A stretch of 64,000 nucleotides of DNA from Acidobacteriota bacterium. GTDB lineage: Bacteria > Acidobacteriota > Vicinamibacteria > Vicinamibacterales > JAKQTR01. Below the pieces are notes generated by a model. That model saw only the letters and a list, made by a program, of their open reading frames with translations, made no database searches and had not been told where the DNA came from. The position numbers and the translations under genes are program-made. This document shows, one piece after another, positions 42,837 to 50,315 of the stretch (position 1 is the first letter of the stretch; each line of letters opens with the position of its first letter). The stretch covers positions 310,001-374,000 of the forward strand of contig JAPKZO010000028.1 in the NCBI GenBank assembly GCA_026393755.1, given 5' to 3'.

Positions 42837-44189
42837 ATGAACACCGATCCACGACGCGGCCTTCAGCGCTCCGAACACCGCTTGTTGCTGCTCGGCGGCG
42901 ATGTGGCGGCGGCGTGCGTGGCCGTTGTTGCCTCTCTCTGGATCTGGAGCCTGACCACCGGGTTCGCGTTCGACGCGGCGTTCGTCTGGAAATGGGCGGT
43001 CTTTGCCGTCCTGGCGCCGGTCTGGGTATTGCTGCTGGCCCCGGCGCGCCAATTGCGCGTGGGCCTGTCGCTCAATCTCACGTGGCGAACACTGCTGGTG
43101 GCCGCGGCCTCGGTGGCGGCCGCGTACCTGCTGGCGTACTTCTACGCGCCACGCGCCGTCCTGCCCCGCCTGCCCGCACTCTATTTTCTCTGGGAGGCGG
43201 CGCTCCTGACGCTCGGGTGGCGGCTCTGTTATCTCTACGCGTTGTCGCGCGGGTTGTTTCGACGCCGCGCTCTCGTCATCGCCAGCGCGCCGGCAGCCGC
43301 CAGTTTCGCGGAGTTGCTCCGCGGGCATGCGCCGGATGTAGAGATTGTCGGGTCGATCGATCCGGGCGCCACAGAGGATGCGCTCGATGAGCTCGTGCGC
43401 ACGCGCGGGGTGGCGGAAATTGTGATTGGGCCCCGCGCCGCGCTGGCGCCTGCACTGCTGCCCGCGCTACTTCGCTGGCAGGAACGCGGCATCGAGGTGG
43501 TGCCAATGACGACGGAGTATGAGCATGTGCTGATGCGCGTGCCCATCGCCGACCTCGAGCCGGACTGGATGTTCACATCACTGCCGGAATGGGTGCGCGC
43601 GCGCGATGCGTCACGTGCTGCCAAGCGGATCATCGACATCCTATGCGGTCTCGCGGGACTGATGGTGCTGGTTGTCGCCGCGCCGATTGCCGCGCTGCTG
43701 ATCGTCGCGGACTCGGGCCGGCCGGTGTTCTACCGGCAGCGGCGGCTCGGGGCGGGCGGACGGACGTTCGACGTCCTCAAGTTCCGGACGATGGTGCAGG
43801 GGGCCGAAACGGAGGGGCCGCAGTGGGCCACGAAGAGCGACCCGCGCGTGACGCGCGTGGGACGCTGGCTGCGCCGCTCCCGCGTGGACGAACTGCCGCA
43901 GGTGTTCAGCGTTCTGCGCGGCGACATGAGCACCGTGGGACCGCGGCCCGAGCGACCGGAGTTCGCCGAGGTGCTCGAGCGGCAGATCCCGTTCTATCGC
44001 ACGCGGCTGATGGTGCGGCCAGGCCTCACGGGGTGGGCCCAGGTGAATACGCCTTACGGGGATTCGGTAGAGGGCGCGGCGCTGAAGCTCGAGTACGACC
44101 TCTATTACATCAAGCACCGGTCGTTGCTATTCGACCTGTGGATCGTGCTGCGGACGGTGGGCACGGTCTTCGCGATGGGGGGACGGTAA
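42837..44189 (+). CDS. polyprenyl-phosphate sugar phosphotransferase (initiating transferase)
   Basis: 450 aa integral membrane enzyme that places the first sugar-1-phosphate on undecaprenyl phosphate and so starts each repeat unit. Four N-terminal helices (residues about 15-145) are followed by a CoA-binding-like cytosolic domain and a C-terminal catalytic domain: RDASRAAKRIIDILCGL, PVFYRQRRLGAGGRTFDVLK, KFRTMVQGAE, SRVDELPQVFSVLRGDMS, VGPRPERPEF and MVRPGLTGWAQVN. The DE pair in SRVDELPQ is catalytic in the family. The style fits the EpsB/TIGR03013 group linked to EPS in Acidobacteria and Deltaproteobacteria. A palindromic repeat follows 15 bp after the stop. Confidence 0.93.
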   Translation: MNTDPRRGLQRSEHRLLLLGGDVAAACVAVVASLWIWSLTTGFAFDAAFVWKWAVFAVLAPVWVLLLAPARQLRVGLSLNLTWRTLLVAAASVAAAYLLAYFYAPRAVLPRLPALYFLWEAALLTLGWRLCYLYALSRGLFRRRALVIASAPAAASFAELLRGHAPDVEIVGSIDPGATEDALDELVRTRGVAEIVIGPRAALAPALLPALLRWQERGIEVVPMTTEYEHVLMRVPIADLEPDWMFTSLPEWVRARDASRAAKRIIDILCGLAGLMVLVVAAPIAALLIVADSGRPVFYRQRRLGAGGRTFDVLKFRTMVQGAETEGPQWATKSDPRVTRVGRWLRRSRVDELPQVFSVLRGDMSTVGPRPERPEFAEVLERQIPFYRTRLMVRPGLTGWAQVNTPYGDSVEGAALKLEYDLYYIKHRSLLFDLWIVLRTVGTVFAMGGR

Positions 44190-44203
44190 GTGGCGAACGT
44201 AAC

Positions 44204-44222
44204 AATCACTCCCGGAGTGATT
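44204..44222. repeat. 19-bp palindromic repeat
   Basis: Perfect odd-centred palindrome AATCACTCCCGGAGTGATT, 14 bp after the sugar-transferase stop codon. It belongs to the dispersed family that also occurs at 44.27, 48.35, 55.63-55.74, 58.88-58.96 and 59.43 kb. Confidence 0.85.
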
Positions 44223-44264
44223 AGGCTGCGTCCCGCGACGCTGGCACGATATTCGCGTTGGCAC

Positions 44265-44283
44265 AATTACTCCCGGAGTGATT
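44265..44283. repeat. 19-bp palindromic repeat
   Basis: AATTACTCCCGGAGTGATT, one central-symmetry mismatch, 61 bp from the previous copy in the same orientation. A TTG that could be read as a start of the next gene lies inside it. Confidence 0.85.
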
Positions 44284-44305
44284 GTCGGGTCGACGGGGGG
44301 CGCCG

Positions 44306-44761
44306 GTGAGCGGGCGAAAGCTGGCGGCGGCGATGGCGGCGATCGCGCTGCTGACGTTCGTGCTGCCTCCGCTTGCCGCGCGGCAGGTGAATGAGCGCCG
44401 CATCGACCGAGCCCGCCATGACGTCGAGCGGATCGCCGCGGCGCTCGGGGGCGAGCATCGGGCCGCGCTCGACGAAGCCATCGCGGCGGCCGGCGGCGGG
44501 CCGGTCGTGCTGACAGGGCCTGGCGCCGCGCCCACCTTCGCACCGGGTCTGGGTTGGTCGGCTGGGAGGATGTTCCCCTGGCCAGCGCTGTCTGACAGCG
44601 AGTCGCGCGACCCCTGGGGAAATCACTATCTGATTGCCGTCGGCGACGGACCGGGAGCGCCGATAGTGGTTCTGTCGGCGGGCCCAAACGGCGTGGTGGA
44701 CACGCCATTTCCAGCCGCGGCCTCTCCACGAAGCGACGACATCGCTGCGGAACGGAGATAA
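44306..44761 (+). CDS. GspG-like pseudopilin domain protein without prepilin leader
   Basis: 151 aa. An N-terminal hydrophobic helix (KLAAAMAAIALLTFVLPPLA) is followed by a charged coiled-coil-like segment and a C-terminal part ending SDSESRDPWGNHYLIAVGDG, VVLSAGPNGVVDTPF and DD. This is the calcium-binding C-terminal region of GspG-type major pseudopilins. The usual GFTLIELLVV prepilin cleavage site is missing, so it probably remains a simple membrane-anchored periplasmic protein. A GTG at 44306 with a G-rich site 5 bases upstream is preferred over a TTG at 44282 that overlaps the palindromic repeat. It lies between the sugar transferase and Wzz-like genes. Confidence 0.7.
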   Translation: MSGRKLAAAMAAIALLTFVLPPLAARQVNERRIDRARHDVERIAAALGGEHRAALDEAIAAAGGGPVVLTGPGAAPTFAPGLGWSAGRMFPWPALSDSESRDPWGNHYLIAVGDGPGAPIVVLSAGPNGVVDTPFPAAASPRSDDIAAERR

Positions 44762-44767
44762 CGGGAC

Positions 44768-44787
44768 GGGCACGGCATGCTGTGCCC
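44768..44787. repeat. GGCATGCC-centred inverted repeat
   Basis: GGGCACGGCATGCTGTGCCC, an imperfect palindrome just after the stop of the GspG-like gene. Closely related copies lie at 48316-48343 and 62920-62943. Confidence 0.75.
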
Positions 44788-44902
44788 CTACACCGGAACC
44801 ACTGATGCGCGCGCATTGGAACGTGCCACGCTGGCGTGCGCAGAAATCCAGCCGTGCTAAACTGGGCCGGTTTTCCATCATCACTTTGGGCCAGGTGCAT
44901 AC

Positions 44903-46489
44903 ATGAGCGAACAGGAACGGAATCAGGCGGACGCGGGCGGCGAGAACTATGACGACGAGAGCATCTCGCTCTGGCCGATGATCGTGAAGGTGTGGAACTC
45001 GAAGCGAACGATCGGCCTCGCGTTCGGCGGCGCACTGGCTGTCTTTCTTCTTGGGCTTGCTTTCGTCTATGTCTGGTACCCGAACCAGAAGACCGCTCAA
45101 GTCGGTTTCCGCCTGCTGTTCGATGGCGCCGACAAGGGACAGTATCCAAACGGCACGCCGTTCGGCCCCTCCGACATCACGTCTACTCCCATTCTCGAGC
45201 AGGTGTACAAGACCAACGGCCTGGATCAGTATGGGAAGTTCGAGAACTTCAAGAGCGCCCTGTTTGTGAGGCAAGCAAACCGGCGCCTGGAGGTGCTGGA
45301 GGAGGAATTCCGGGCGAAACTCACTGACACGAAGTTGACACCTGTGGATCGGCAGCGCATCGAGCGGGATTTTGACGCGCGAAGCAAGGGTCTGGCAAGC
45401 GCCGACTTCGACTTGATATTCGTTCGCACTGAGCGATTTCGAGAGATGCCGACGGCGCTCGCACAAAAGACGCTGTCTGATGTCTTGAGCACGTACGCCG
45501 CCGACGCGGATCAGAAGAAGGGTGCGCTGAAGTATCGGGTGTCGATTCCTACGCGGAACATCTTGCGGCAGGACCTGGTGGACGACGAAGACTACATCGT
45601 CAGCCTCGACATGATTCGGAATGCGATCCAGAAAGTCCAGACAGCCGCGACGGCGGTCCAGGCAATACCTGGTGCAAGTGTCCTACGGGTTGGGCCCAAG
45701 CGCCTCGCCCTGACGGATGTTCAGTCGAATCTGGACGACCTGCTCAGGTTCCGAATCAACCCGATGATTGGTTTCGTGCGCAGCATTGGCGTCACCAAGA
45801 ACGCGGCGCTCACGATCCAGTACCTGAAGAACCAGTTGTTCACGCTCAACCTGGAACGCGATGCCGCAAAGCGCCAGACCTCGGTCTACGCAGACGGATT
45901 GCGCACGTATGTCACGCAGCGACCAGGTGTTTCTGCGGAGAGTGCGGGAACAGCAGCGCGGGCAGCCGGTTCGGGGGGAATGGGCAACACGCCGGCCCTG
46001 ATTCCCCAGTTGGGCGATTCCTTCTTCGACCGCCTGATCGAGCTTGGGACCAAGGGAGACGACACGCTCTATCGCCAGGATCTGGTCAACAAGTCGACGG
46101 CTGTCGGCATGGAACTGGTCGCGTTCGAGAAGGAAGTCGCGTACTACCAGGACCTGATTTCCGCTTTCGAAGGCGCGTCGAAGAAGCCGAATCCGACCGT
46201 TCAGAAGCAGTTTCTGGATGTGTTTCGGGTGCGGTATCCGAAGATCTTCGAGGAACTGCTCGCGGCGATCGACAACGTGAATCTATTCTACGACACGCTG
46301 TCGCAACAGAACCTGAACCCGACAACGATGCTGGTGGAAATCACGACGCCGGCCACGGTGAACAGCGAATCGTCAATGGCGGGCAGCCGCGTGCTCGTGG
46401 CCGCGGTTGTCTACTTCATGTTCGTGGGACTCGCGGTGATCATCTGGATCTTCTTCTCCGCGCGGTTCCGGGAGGAGAAACAAGTTTAG
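44903..46489 (+). CDS. Wzz-like polysaccharide co-polymerase
   Basis: 528 aa with one transmembrane helix near residues 37-57 (IGLAFGGALAVFLLGLAFVY) and another near 500-520 (VLVAAVVYFMFVGLAVIIWI). A long periplasmic domain lies between, rich in predicted helix and coiled coil (residues about 120-470). This two-helix hairpin layout is that of Wzz/PCP proteins that set glycan chain length. It lacks a C-terminal tyrosine-kinase domain. Sequence similarity to classic Wzz is low by eye, so the call rests on topology and neighbours. It is convergent with the sigma-factor gene, with 2 bp between the stops. Confidence 0.72.
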   Translation: MSEQERNQADAGGENYDDESISLWPMIVKVWNSKRTIGLAFGGALAVFLLGLAFVYVWYPNQKTAQVGFRLLFDGADKGQYPNGTPFGPSDITSTPILEQVYKTNGLDQYGKFENFKSALFVRQANRRLEVLEEEFRAKLTDTKLTPVDRQRIERDFDARSKGLASADFDLIFVRTERFREMPTALAQKTLSDVLSTYAADADQKKGALKYRVSIPTRNILRQDLVDDEDYIVSLDMIRNAIQKVQTAATAVQAIPGASVLRVGPKRLALTDVQSNLDDLLRFRINPMIGFVRSIGVTKNAALTIQYLKNQLFTLNLERDAAKRQTSVYADGLRTYVTQRPGVSAESAGTAARAAGSGGMGNTPALIPQLGDSFFDRLIELGTKGDDTLYRQDLVNKSTAVGMELVAFEKEVAYYQDLISAFEGASKKPNPTVQKQFLDVFRVRYPKIFEELLAAIDNVNLFYDTLSQQNLNPTTMLVEITTPATVNSESSMAGSRVLVAAVVYFMFVGLAVIIWIFFSARFREEKQV

Positions 46490-46491
46490 TT

Positions 46492-47412
46492 CTACCGCCG
46501 CGCGGCGCGGGCGCGGGCACGCGGCTTCTCGGCCGCGACAGCCAGCGGCATCCGCGTCCAGGTCGCCACCATCTGCTTACGCTGCTCGGGCGAGGTGGCC
46601 ACCTGCGTCGGCGCGGTCGCCAGTTGCGCCTTGAGCATCCTGGGCTTCTGCTGAAAAGCCCATACGGCCTCGCGCAGAATTTTGCCCGCCGACTTCGGAT
46701 CGGCCTCGGAGCCGAGCGCAACGCGCAGACGCTGAATCGCCCGCGTGTGCAACTGCGACACGCGCGATTCGTTGACCCCAATACTGCCTCCGATATCCTT
46801 CATCGTCACATCGCCGTAGTAATACATGCCGACGACCTTGCGCTCGCGCCAGGGCAACGACGCAATGGCGGCACGCACGCGGTCGCGGGTCTCGCCTGTC
46901 TCGAAGGCTTTGGCGGGCGACATGGGCTCAGACGGCATCAGCGCGGCCGGCAAATTCACGTCATCGCCGCCATCGGTGCTGGAGTGCGGTGAGGTCGATT
47001 CAATCGTGTTGATGCGGACGATGGTGCGGTTGAGGCGCTTTTCGTCGGAGCCGACCTTGGCGGCCAGATCCGCGACCGACGGCTCGCAGCCCATCGTGAT
47101 GCGCAGTTCCTCGCGCGCGGCTTCGAGCTCGCGGCGGACGCGGCGGACGCCACGCGGCCAGGCTTCGCGCCGAAGCGCGTCAATCATCGCGCCCCGCACG
47201 CGCCGCTCGGCGAACGTCTCGAACTTGATGCCGCGGCCTTCGTCGAACCGGGAGGCTGCGTCAATCAGACCCACCACGCCGTCCTGGACGAGGTCGCTGA
47301 TGTCGATCGAGTGTGGCATCGACGCCGCCATCCGGCGCGCGAGCGACTCAACAAACGGCAACGTCCTGACGACTCTGTCGTGATTCTCAACCTGGTGTGT
47401 CTGACCGTTCAT
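46492..47412 (-). CDS. FliA/WhiG-type RNA polymerase sigma factor
   Basis: 306 aa. Regions 1.2-2 are present (LPFVESLARRMAASM, DISDLVQDGVVGLIDAA, FETFAERRVRGAMIDALRR), region 3 (GCEPSVADLAAKVGSDEKR), and a region 4 HTH (MKDIGGSIGVNESRVSQLHT). This is the FliA/WhiG subgroup of sigma-70 factors, which usually read TAAA-N15-GCCGATAA promoters. About 60 extra basic residues follow region 4, which is unusual for the group. No flagellar gene occurs in the window, so its regulon may be something else. Two small regulatory genes lie upstream. Confidence 0.9.
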   Translation of the reverse strand: MNGQTHQVENHDRVVRTLPFVESLARRMAASMPHSIDISDLVQDGVVGLIDAASRFDEGRGIKFETFAERRVRGAMIDALRREAWPRGVRRVRRELEAAREELRITMGCEPSVADLAAKVGSDEKRLNRTIVRINTIESTSPHSSTDGGDDVNLPAALMPSEPMSPAKAFETGETRDRVRAAIASLPWRERKVVGMYYYGDVTMKDIGGSIGVNESRVSQLHTRAIQRLRVALGSEADPKSAGKILREAVWAFQQKPRMLKAQLATAPTQVATSPEQRKQMVATWTRMPLAVAAEKPRARARAARR

Positions 47413-47786
47413 CGCTATCTCCCCCCTGTCACGCCGAAGCCCTTCGACCCGCGCCCTTCGCTGCGGCTCAGGACGAAGGCGGAACGCACTCTCCTATCGC
47501 AACGGTGATGCCATACGGGAAATGCTGCGCCATGGCGTGAAGATCGCGTACGGCAAATCCCGTAACTTATTGCAATGTTTGGGGTTACACGGGGTTGGCC
47601 GGAAAGGCGAACACAATAGACAGAATGGCCGATCAGCCCGTTTCGTCATCGGGTTGACAGAACGGACGTCGCGATCTGTCAAATTAATGACAGCTGTGGT
47701 TGGCGGGGCTGGGGAACTTTACCCTTCGGCCAAGTTTAATTGCGCTCAGGGCAGGCCCTTCGGCTGCAGAAATCCGAGCTCAGGGC
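47413..47786. promoter_or_regulatory. intergenic region with repeated TGACAG half-sites and repeat fragments
   Basis: This 374 bp gap upstream of the sigma-factor gene has no convincing frame. CTGTCA (47676-47681) and TGACAG (47688-47693) form an inverted repeat with a 6-base spacer, and another TGACAG lies at 47655-47660, so it could be an operator with three half-sites. A hairpin CCTTCG/CGAAGG lies at 47455-47479. At 47735-47760 a fragment resembles the 35-bp unit of the tandem array at 50.2 kb (TTGCGCTCAGGGC...CCCTTCG). Confidence 0.45.
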
Positions 47787-47999
47787 TTATAGTGCTTTCG
47801 GCGAGGCGGCCTCGAGGGCGAGTCTGATCTTGCGGGTGGTGGCCAACGCTTCGAGCGTGGTGGTGACGACCTGGGTTGCGCGGGCGCGCGGGGCGTCTTC
47901 CTTGACCTTGGCCTCGAGCAATTCCGCGTGAGACAGAATGATGCCGAGCTGATTGTTCAGCGTGTGGAACAACTCGCGCAGTTCGGCGTGTTCAATCAC
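47787..47999 (-). CDS. 70-aa protein resembling an isolated histidine-kinase DHp domain
   Basis: The sequence FHTLNNQLGIILSHAELLEA closely follows the HisKA helix around the phospho-acceptor (H-E-L-N-N-P-L), giving His12 as candidate phospho-acceptor. A second helix follows (ARATQVVTTTLEALATTRKI). There is no sensor and no ATP-binding domain, so it cannot be a kinase alone. It may be a phosphotransfer or dimerisation partner, or a remnant. The start overlaps the HTH-gene stop by 4 bp, so the two are coupled. Confidence 0.65.
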   Translation of the reverse strand: MIEHAELRELFHTLNNQLGIILSHAELLEAKVKEDAPRARATQVVTTTLEALATTRKIRLALEAASPKAL

Positions 48000-48211
48000 T
48001 TGAGCGCCTCAAACGGGATGCTGTACGGCATCTGGTAGGAAGACGAATCGGTGGCGGCGTCGCGCCAGAGCGAATCGACGAAGATGCGAATCGACCCGCC
48101 GGCCGTGCGAACGTATTCGACTTTGCCTGCGGTGATCCAGTTGTAGATCGTCCGGCGGCTGACTCCCACCAACTCGCATGCCTTCATGATCGAGATAGCT
48201 TTCCGTTCCAC
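47996..48211 (-). CDS. small helix-turn-helix protein (MerR/excisionase-like)
   Basis: 71 aa, starting at a GTG with GGAGGG seven bases upstream. KACELVGVSRRTIYNWITAG and KVEYVRTAGGSIRIFVDSLW give a winged HTH of the MerR/BldC/excisionase class, followed by an acidic, Ser-rich tail. Proteins of this size act as DNA-binding regulators or as recombination directionality factors; no integrase is nearby, so regulation is more likely. It is coupled to the DHp-like gene and lies upstream of the FliA-like sigma gene in the same direction. Confidence 0.8.
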   Translation of the reverse strand: MERKAISIMKACELVGVSRRTIYNWITAGKVEYVRTAGGSIRIFVDSLWRDAATDSSSYQMPYSIPFEALK

Positions 48212-48315
48212 GTATTTCCCTCCGCAACAATCGTATCGGTGGATCGCGGCGGAGCTTTAGTCTGTGGAGCGGCTGGCGTCCCGCCCAAGCAAACCGCCTC
48301 TCTCGTCTGTCGGCT

Positions 48316-48343
48316 GTAGGGGCACGGCATGCCGTGCCCGTAC
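48316..48343. repeat. GGCATGCC-centred inverted repeat
   Basis: A near-perfect 28-bp palindrome built on GGGCACGGCATGCCGTGCCC with GTAG/GTAC ends, just left of a copy of the 19-bp palindrome. Relatives lie at 44768 and 62920. Confidence 0.8.
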
Positions 48344-48345
48344 GT

Positions 48346-48364
48346 AATCACTCCGGGAGTAATT
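48346..48364. repeat. 19-bp palindromic repeat providing the dusB stop codon
   Basis: AATCACTCCGGGAGTAATT, reverse-orientation member of the family (central G). The dusB stop TAA (48363-48365) is made by the repeat's right edge. Confidence 0.85.
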
Positions 48365-49331
48365 ACCTCCCGCCGAAGAACGTCGCGATGAGACCGCGCA
48401 GTTCCGCGACTGACGCGGCGTGATTGACGGCCACACGCAGGTTGGATCCGCCCTCGAAGCCCTTGGTGTACCAGCCGCAGAGGGCACGCAGCTTGTTAAC
48501 GATCCAGCGGCCGGAATCTGGATTCTCGGCGGCGAGCAGCTCGATGTAATCAAGGAGGAAGCGGCCGCGGTCGCTGGCGCTGATCTCGCGAATGGGGCGA
48601 CCCGCCATCAGATCTGCCGTCTGCGCGAACAGCCAGGGATTGCGCAGGATCCCGCGCCCAACGAGGACGCCGGCCACATTCGCCTGCTTCATCCGTTCAA
48701 GAATGTGGTGCGGTTCCACCAGATCACCGCACCCGAAGACGGGGATTCTCACGGCCTCCGCCACACGCCGAATCAGATCCCAATCCGCATGCCCCGTGTA
48801 GGCCTGGGCGGCCGTGCGCCCGTGAACGGCAATTCCCGCCGCGCCCGCATCCGCCACCCTTCGCGCAATCTCTTCCGCGTTGATCTCGCGCTCGTTCCAC
48901 CCGGCGCGCATCTTGACGGTGACGGGAATCTTCACCGCCGCCACCATGGCTGCGACAATCGCGGCCGCGCGGGCGGGCTCGCGCATCAAGCTGCAACCGG
49001 CGGCGCTCCTGGCGATCTTGGGGACGGGACACCCCATGTTGATGTCGACGATGTCCGCTCCGCGCGATTCGATGATGCGGGCGGCCTCGGCCATGGCGTG
49101 GGGATCGCCACCGAAAATCTGAATGGCGATGGGGCGCTCTTCTTCGGTGTATTCGAGATACTCGAGCGTTCGATCGATGCCGCGAACGATGGCCTCGGAT
49201 GACACCATCTCGGAGACCACGAGCCCGCATCCGCCCTGGCGCTTGACCAGCCGGCGAAACGCGCTGTCGGTCATCCCCGCCATCGGCGCAATGCCCATCG
49301 GAGGAGAGAGCGACACGCGGCCAATGTTCAT
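48363..49331 (-). CDS. dusB: tRNA-dihydrouridine synthase
   Basis: 322 aa FMN enzyme reducing uridine to dihydrouridine in the tRNA D-loop. It has PMGIAPMAGMTDSAFRRL, VSEMVSSEAIV, RPIAIQIFGGDPHAMAEAA, VDINMGCPVPKI (catalytic Cys of the family), TVKMRAGWNE, GIAVHGRTAAQAYTGHADW and GVLVGRGILRNPW. The ATG at 49331 is chosen since DusB begins at this point; the open frame extends 37 codons upstream into repeat DNA. In this genome the gene is not linked to fis. Confidence 0.95.
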   Translation of the reverse strand: MNIGRVSLSPPMGIAPMAGMTDSAFRRLVKRQGGCGLVVSEMVSSEAIVRGIDRTLEYLEYTEEERPIAIQIFGGDPHAMAEAARIIESRGADIVDINMGCPVPKIARSAAGCSLMREPARAAAIVAAMVAAVKIPVTVKMRAGWNEREINAEEIARRVADAGAAGIAVHGRTAAQAYTGHADWDLIRRVAEAVRIPVFGCGDLVEPHHILERMKQANVAGVLVGRGILRNPWLFAQTADLMAGRPIREISASDRGRFLLDYIELLAAENPDSGRWIVNKLRALCGWYTKGFEGGSNLRVAVNHAASVAELRGLIATFFGGR

Positions 49332-49363
49332 GGGATTACTCGGCGGGCGTTTGGCTTCTGAAG

Positions 49364-49503
49364 CGGCCCCTCGAACCGAGCCGACAGCGTCAGTCTGCAA
49401 GACGCACCGTGACGGCCAGGACGGGCTGCGCGAAAAGCGCAAACGTCAGGCCGGCGACGAGTCCGGTAAGGTGCGTTTTGCCGGCTCGCGTGAGCGGGGA
49501 CGC
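49364..49503. repeat. partial copy of the dispersed element seen at 51.5 kb
   Basis: About 140 bp align with 51534-51697 with about nine substitutions, and copy two has an extra 25 bp. The copy lacks the 23-bp terminal inverted repeats that flank the 51.5 kb copy. Both copies keep a minus-strand frame reading GKTHLTGLVAGLTFALFAQP then VLAVTV and a stop. Confidence 0.75.
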
Positions 49504-49617
49504 GGAAGAACCACCGCCTCGCCGAGACGGCGCCTTGCAGCACCGCCTTCGCCCCGACTTCGCTCGAAGAGCTTCGTCGGGCTACGGCGCTCGGCCGGGT
49601 CCGCACCAGCCCAGCCG

Positions 49618-50169
49618 TCAATACTTCCGCACGTCGGCGGCGTCGAGGCGAACTTCGACTCCGCGGTTGATCATCGTGATCGCGACCAGGAGCATCGTCT
49701 TTGGCCCCTTGTGGATCAGGCGTCCGGTCACACCCTTGAGCGGGCCGTGCATGACCTCGACGAGGTCGCCTTCGTGCAGGAGCGGACACGGATCGAATTG
49801 CAGATCGGATGAGACGACGCGCTGGATGGCCTCAATCTCGGCGTTGGGAATCGGCGCCAGTTCGCCATCAAACGAGATGATCGTCGCGACGCCCACGCAC
49901 TTTCGCACATCGAGCGCCGCTCGCCTGTCGAAGCGCGCGAAGCAGTAGCCCGGGAACAGCGGCCAGTCGACCTTCTTCTTGCGGTCCTTCCAGCGGCTCC
50001 ATCGCTGGATTGTCGGCAGGAAGACCTCGATGTGCTTTCGCTCCAGTTGCTCGACGACGGACTTTTCGGCGCGGCTGCGCGTCCAGATGGCGTACCACGG
50101 GGATTGGTCGGAGATGACCAGGTCGGGAACCAGAATGTCGCTCGCGCTGGTGTCGTCGCTCACGGACAT
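49618..50169 (-). CDS. NusG-like transcription antitermination factor, UpxY family
   Basis: 183 aa. The NGN domain (residues about 22-115) includes WYAIWTRSRAEKSVVEQLER and LFPGYCFARFD; the KOW domain near the C-terminus has LHEGDLVEVMHGPLKGVTGR. UpxY-type specialised NusG paralogues bind polymerase at capsule or O-antigen operons to allow long transcripts. It is some 9 kb from the nearest polysaccharide gene in the other part of the window, so it may serve the large locus in trans. A 35-bp tandem repeat array lies just upstream of its start. Confidence 0.88.
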   Translation of the reverse strand: MSVSDDTSASDILVPDLVISDQSPWYAIWTRSRAEKSVVEQLERKHIEVFLPTIQRWSRWKDRKKKVDWPLFPGYCFARFDRRAALDVRKCVGVATIISFDGELAPIPNAEIEAIQRVVSSDLQFDPCPLLHEGDLVEVMHGPLKGVTGRLIHKGPKTMLLVAITMINRGVEVRLDAADVRKY

Positions 50170-50175
50170 GGTCTA

Positions 50176-50315
50176 CCCTTCGACACGGGTGAAGTTGCGC
50201 TCAGGGCTGGCCCTTCGACACGGATGAAGTTGCGCTCAGGGCTGGCCCTTCGGCACGGGTGAAGTTGCGCTCAGGGCTGGCCCTTCGACACGGGTGAAGT
50301 TGCGCTCCGGGTTTA
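50176..50315. repeat. 35-bp tandem repeat, nearly four copies
   Basis: Copies at 50176-50210, 50211-50245 and 50246-50280 differ at only one or two positions; a fourth, 50281-50315, is degenerate over its last bases and forms the 3' end and stop codon of the SurA-like gene. The unit begins CCCTTCGACACGGGTGAAGT. It lies between the SurA-like stop and the UpxY-like start. Confidence 0.9.

Noticed and set aside
44282-44305. TTG start for the GspG-like gene at 44282
   Set aside because: It lies within a palindromic repeat and has no ribosome binding site, while the GTG at 44306 has a purine-rich site.
46480-46500. Bidirectional terminator between the Wzz-like and sigma-factor genes
   Set aside because: Only 2 bp separate the two stop codons and no hairpin with flanking T-runs is visible.
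50176-50315. CRISPR array
   Set aside because: The 35-bp units are directly adjacent with no unique spacers, so this is a plain tandem repeat.
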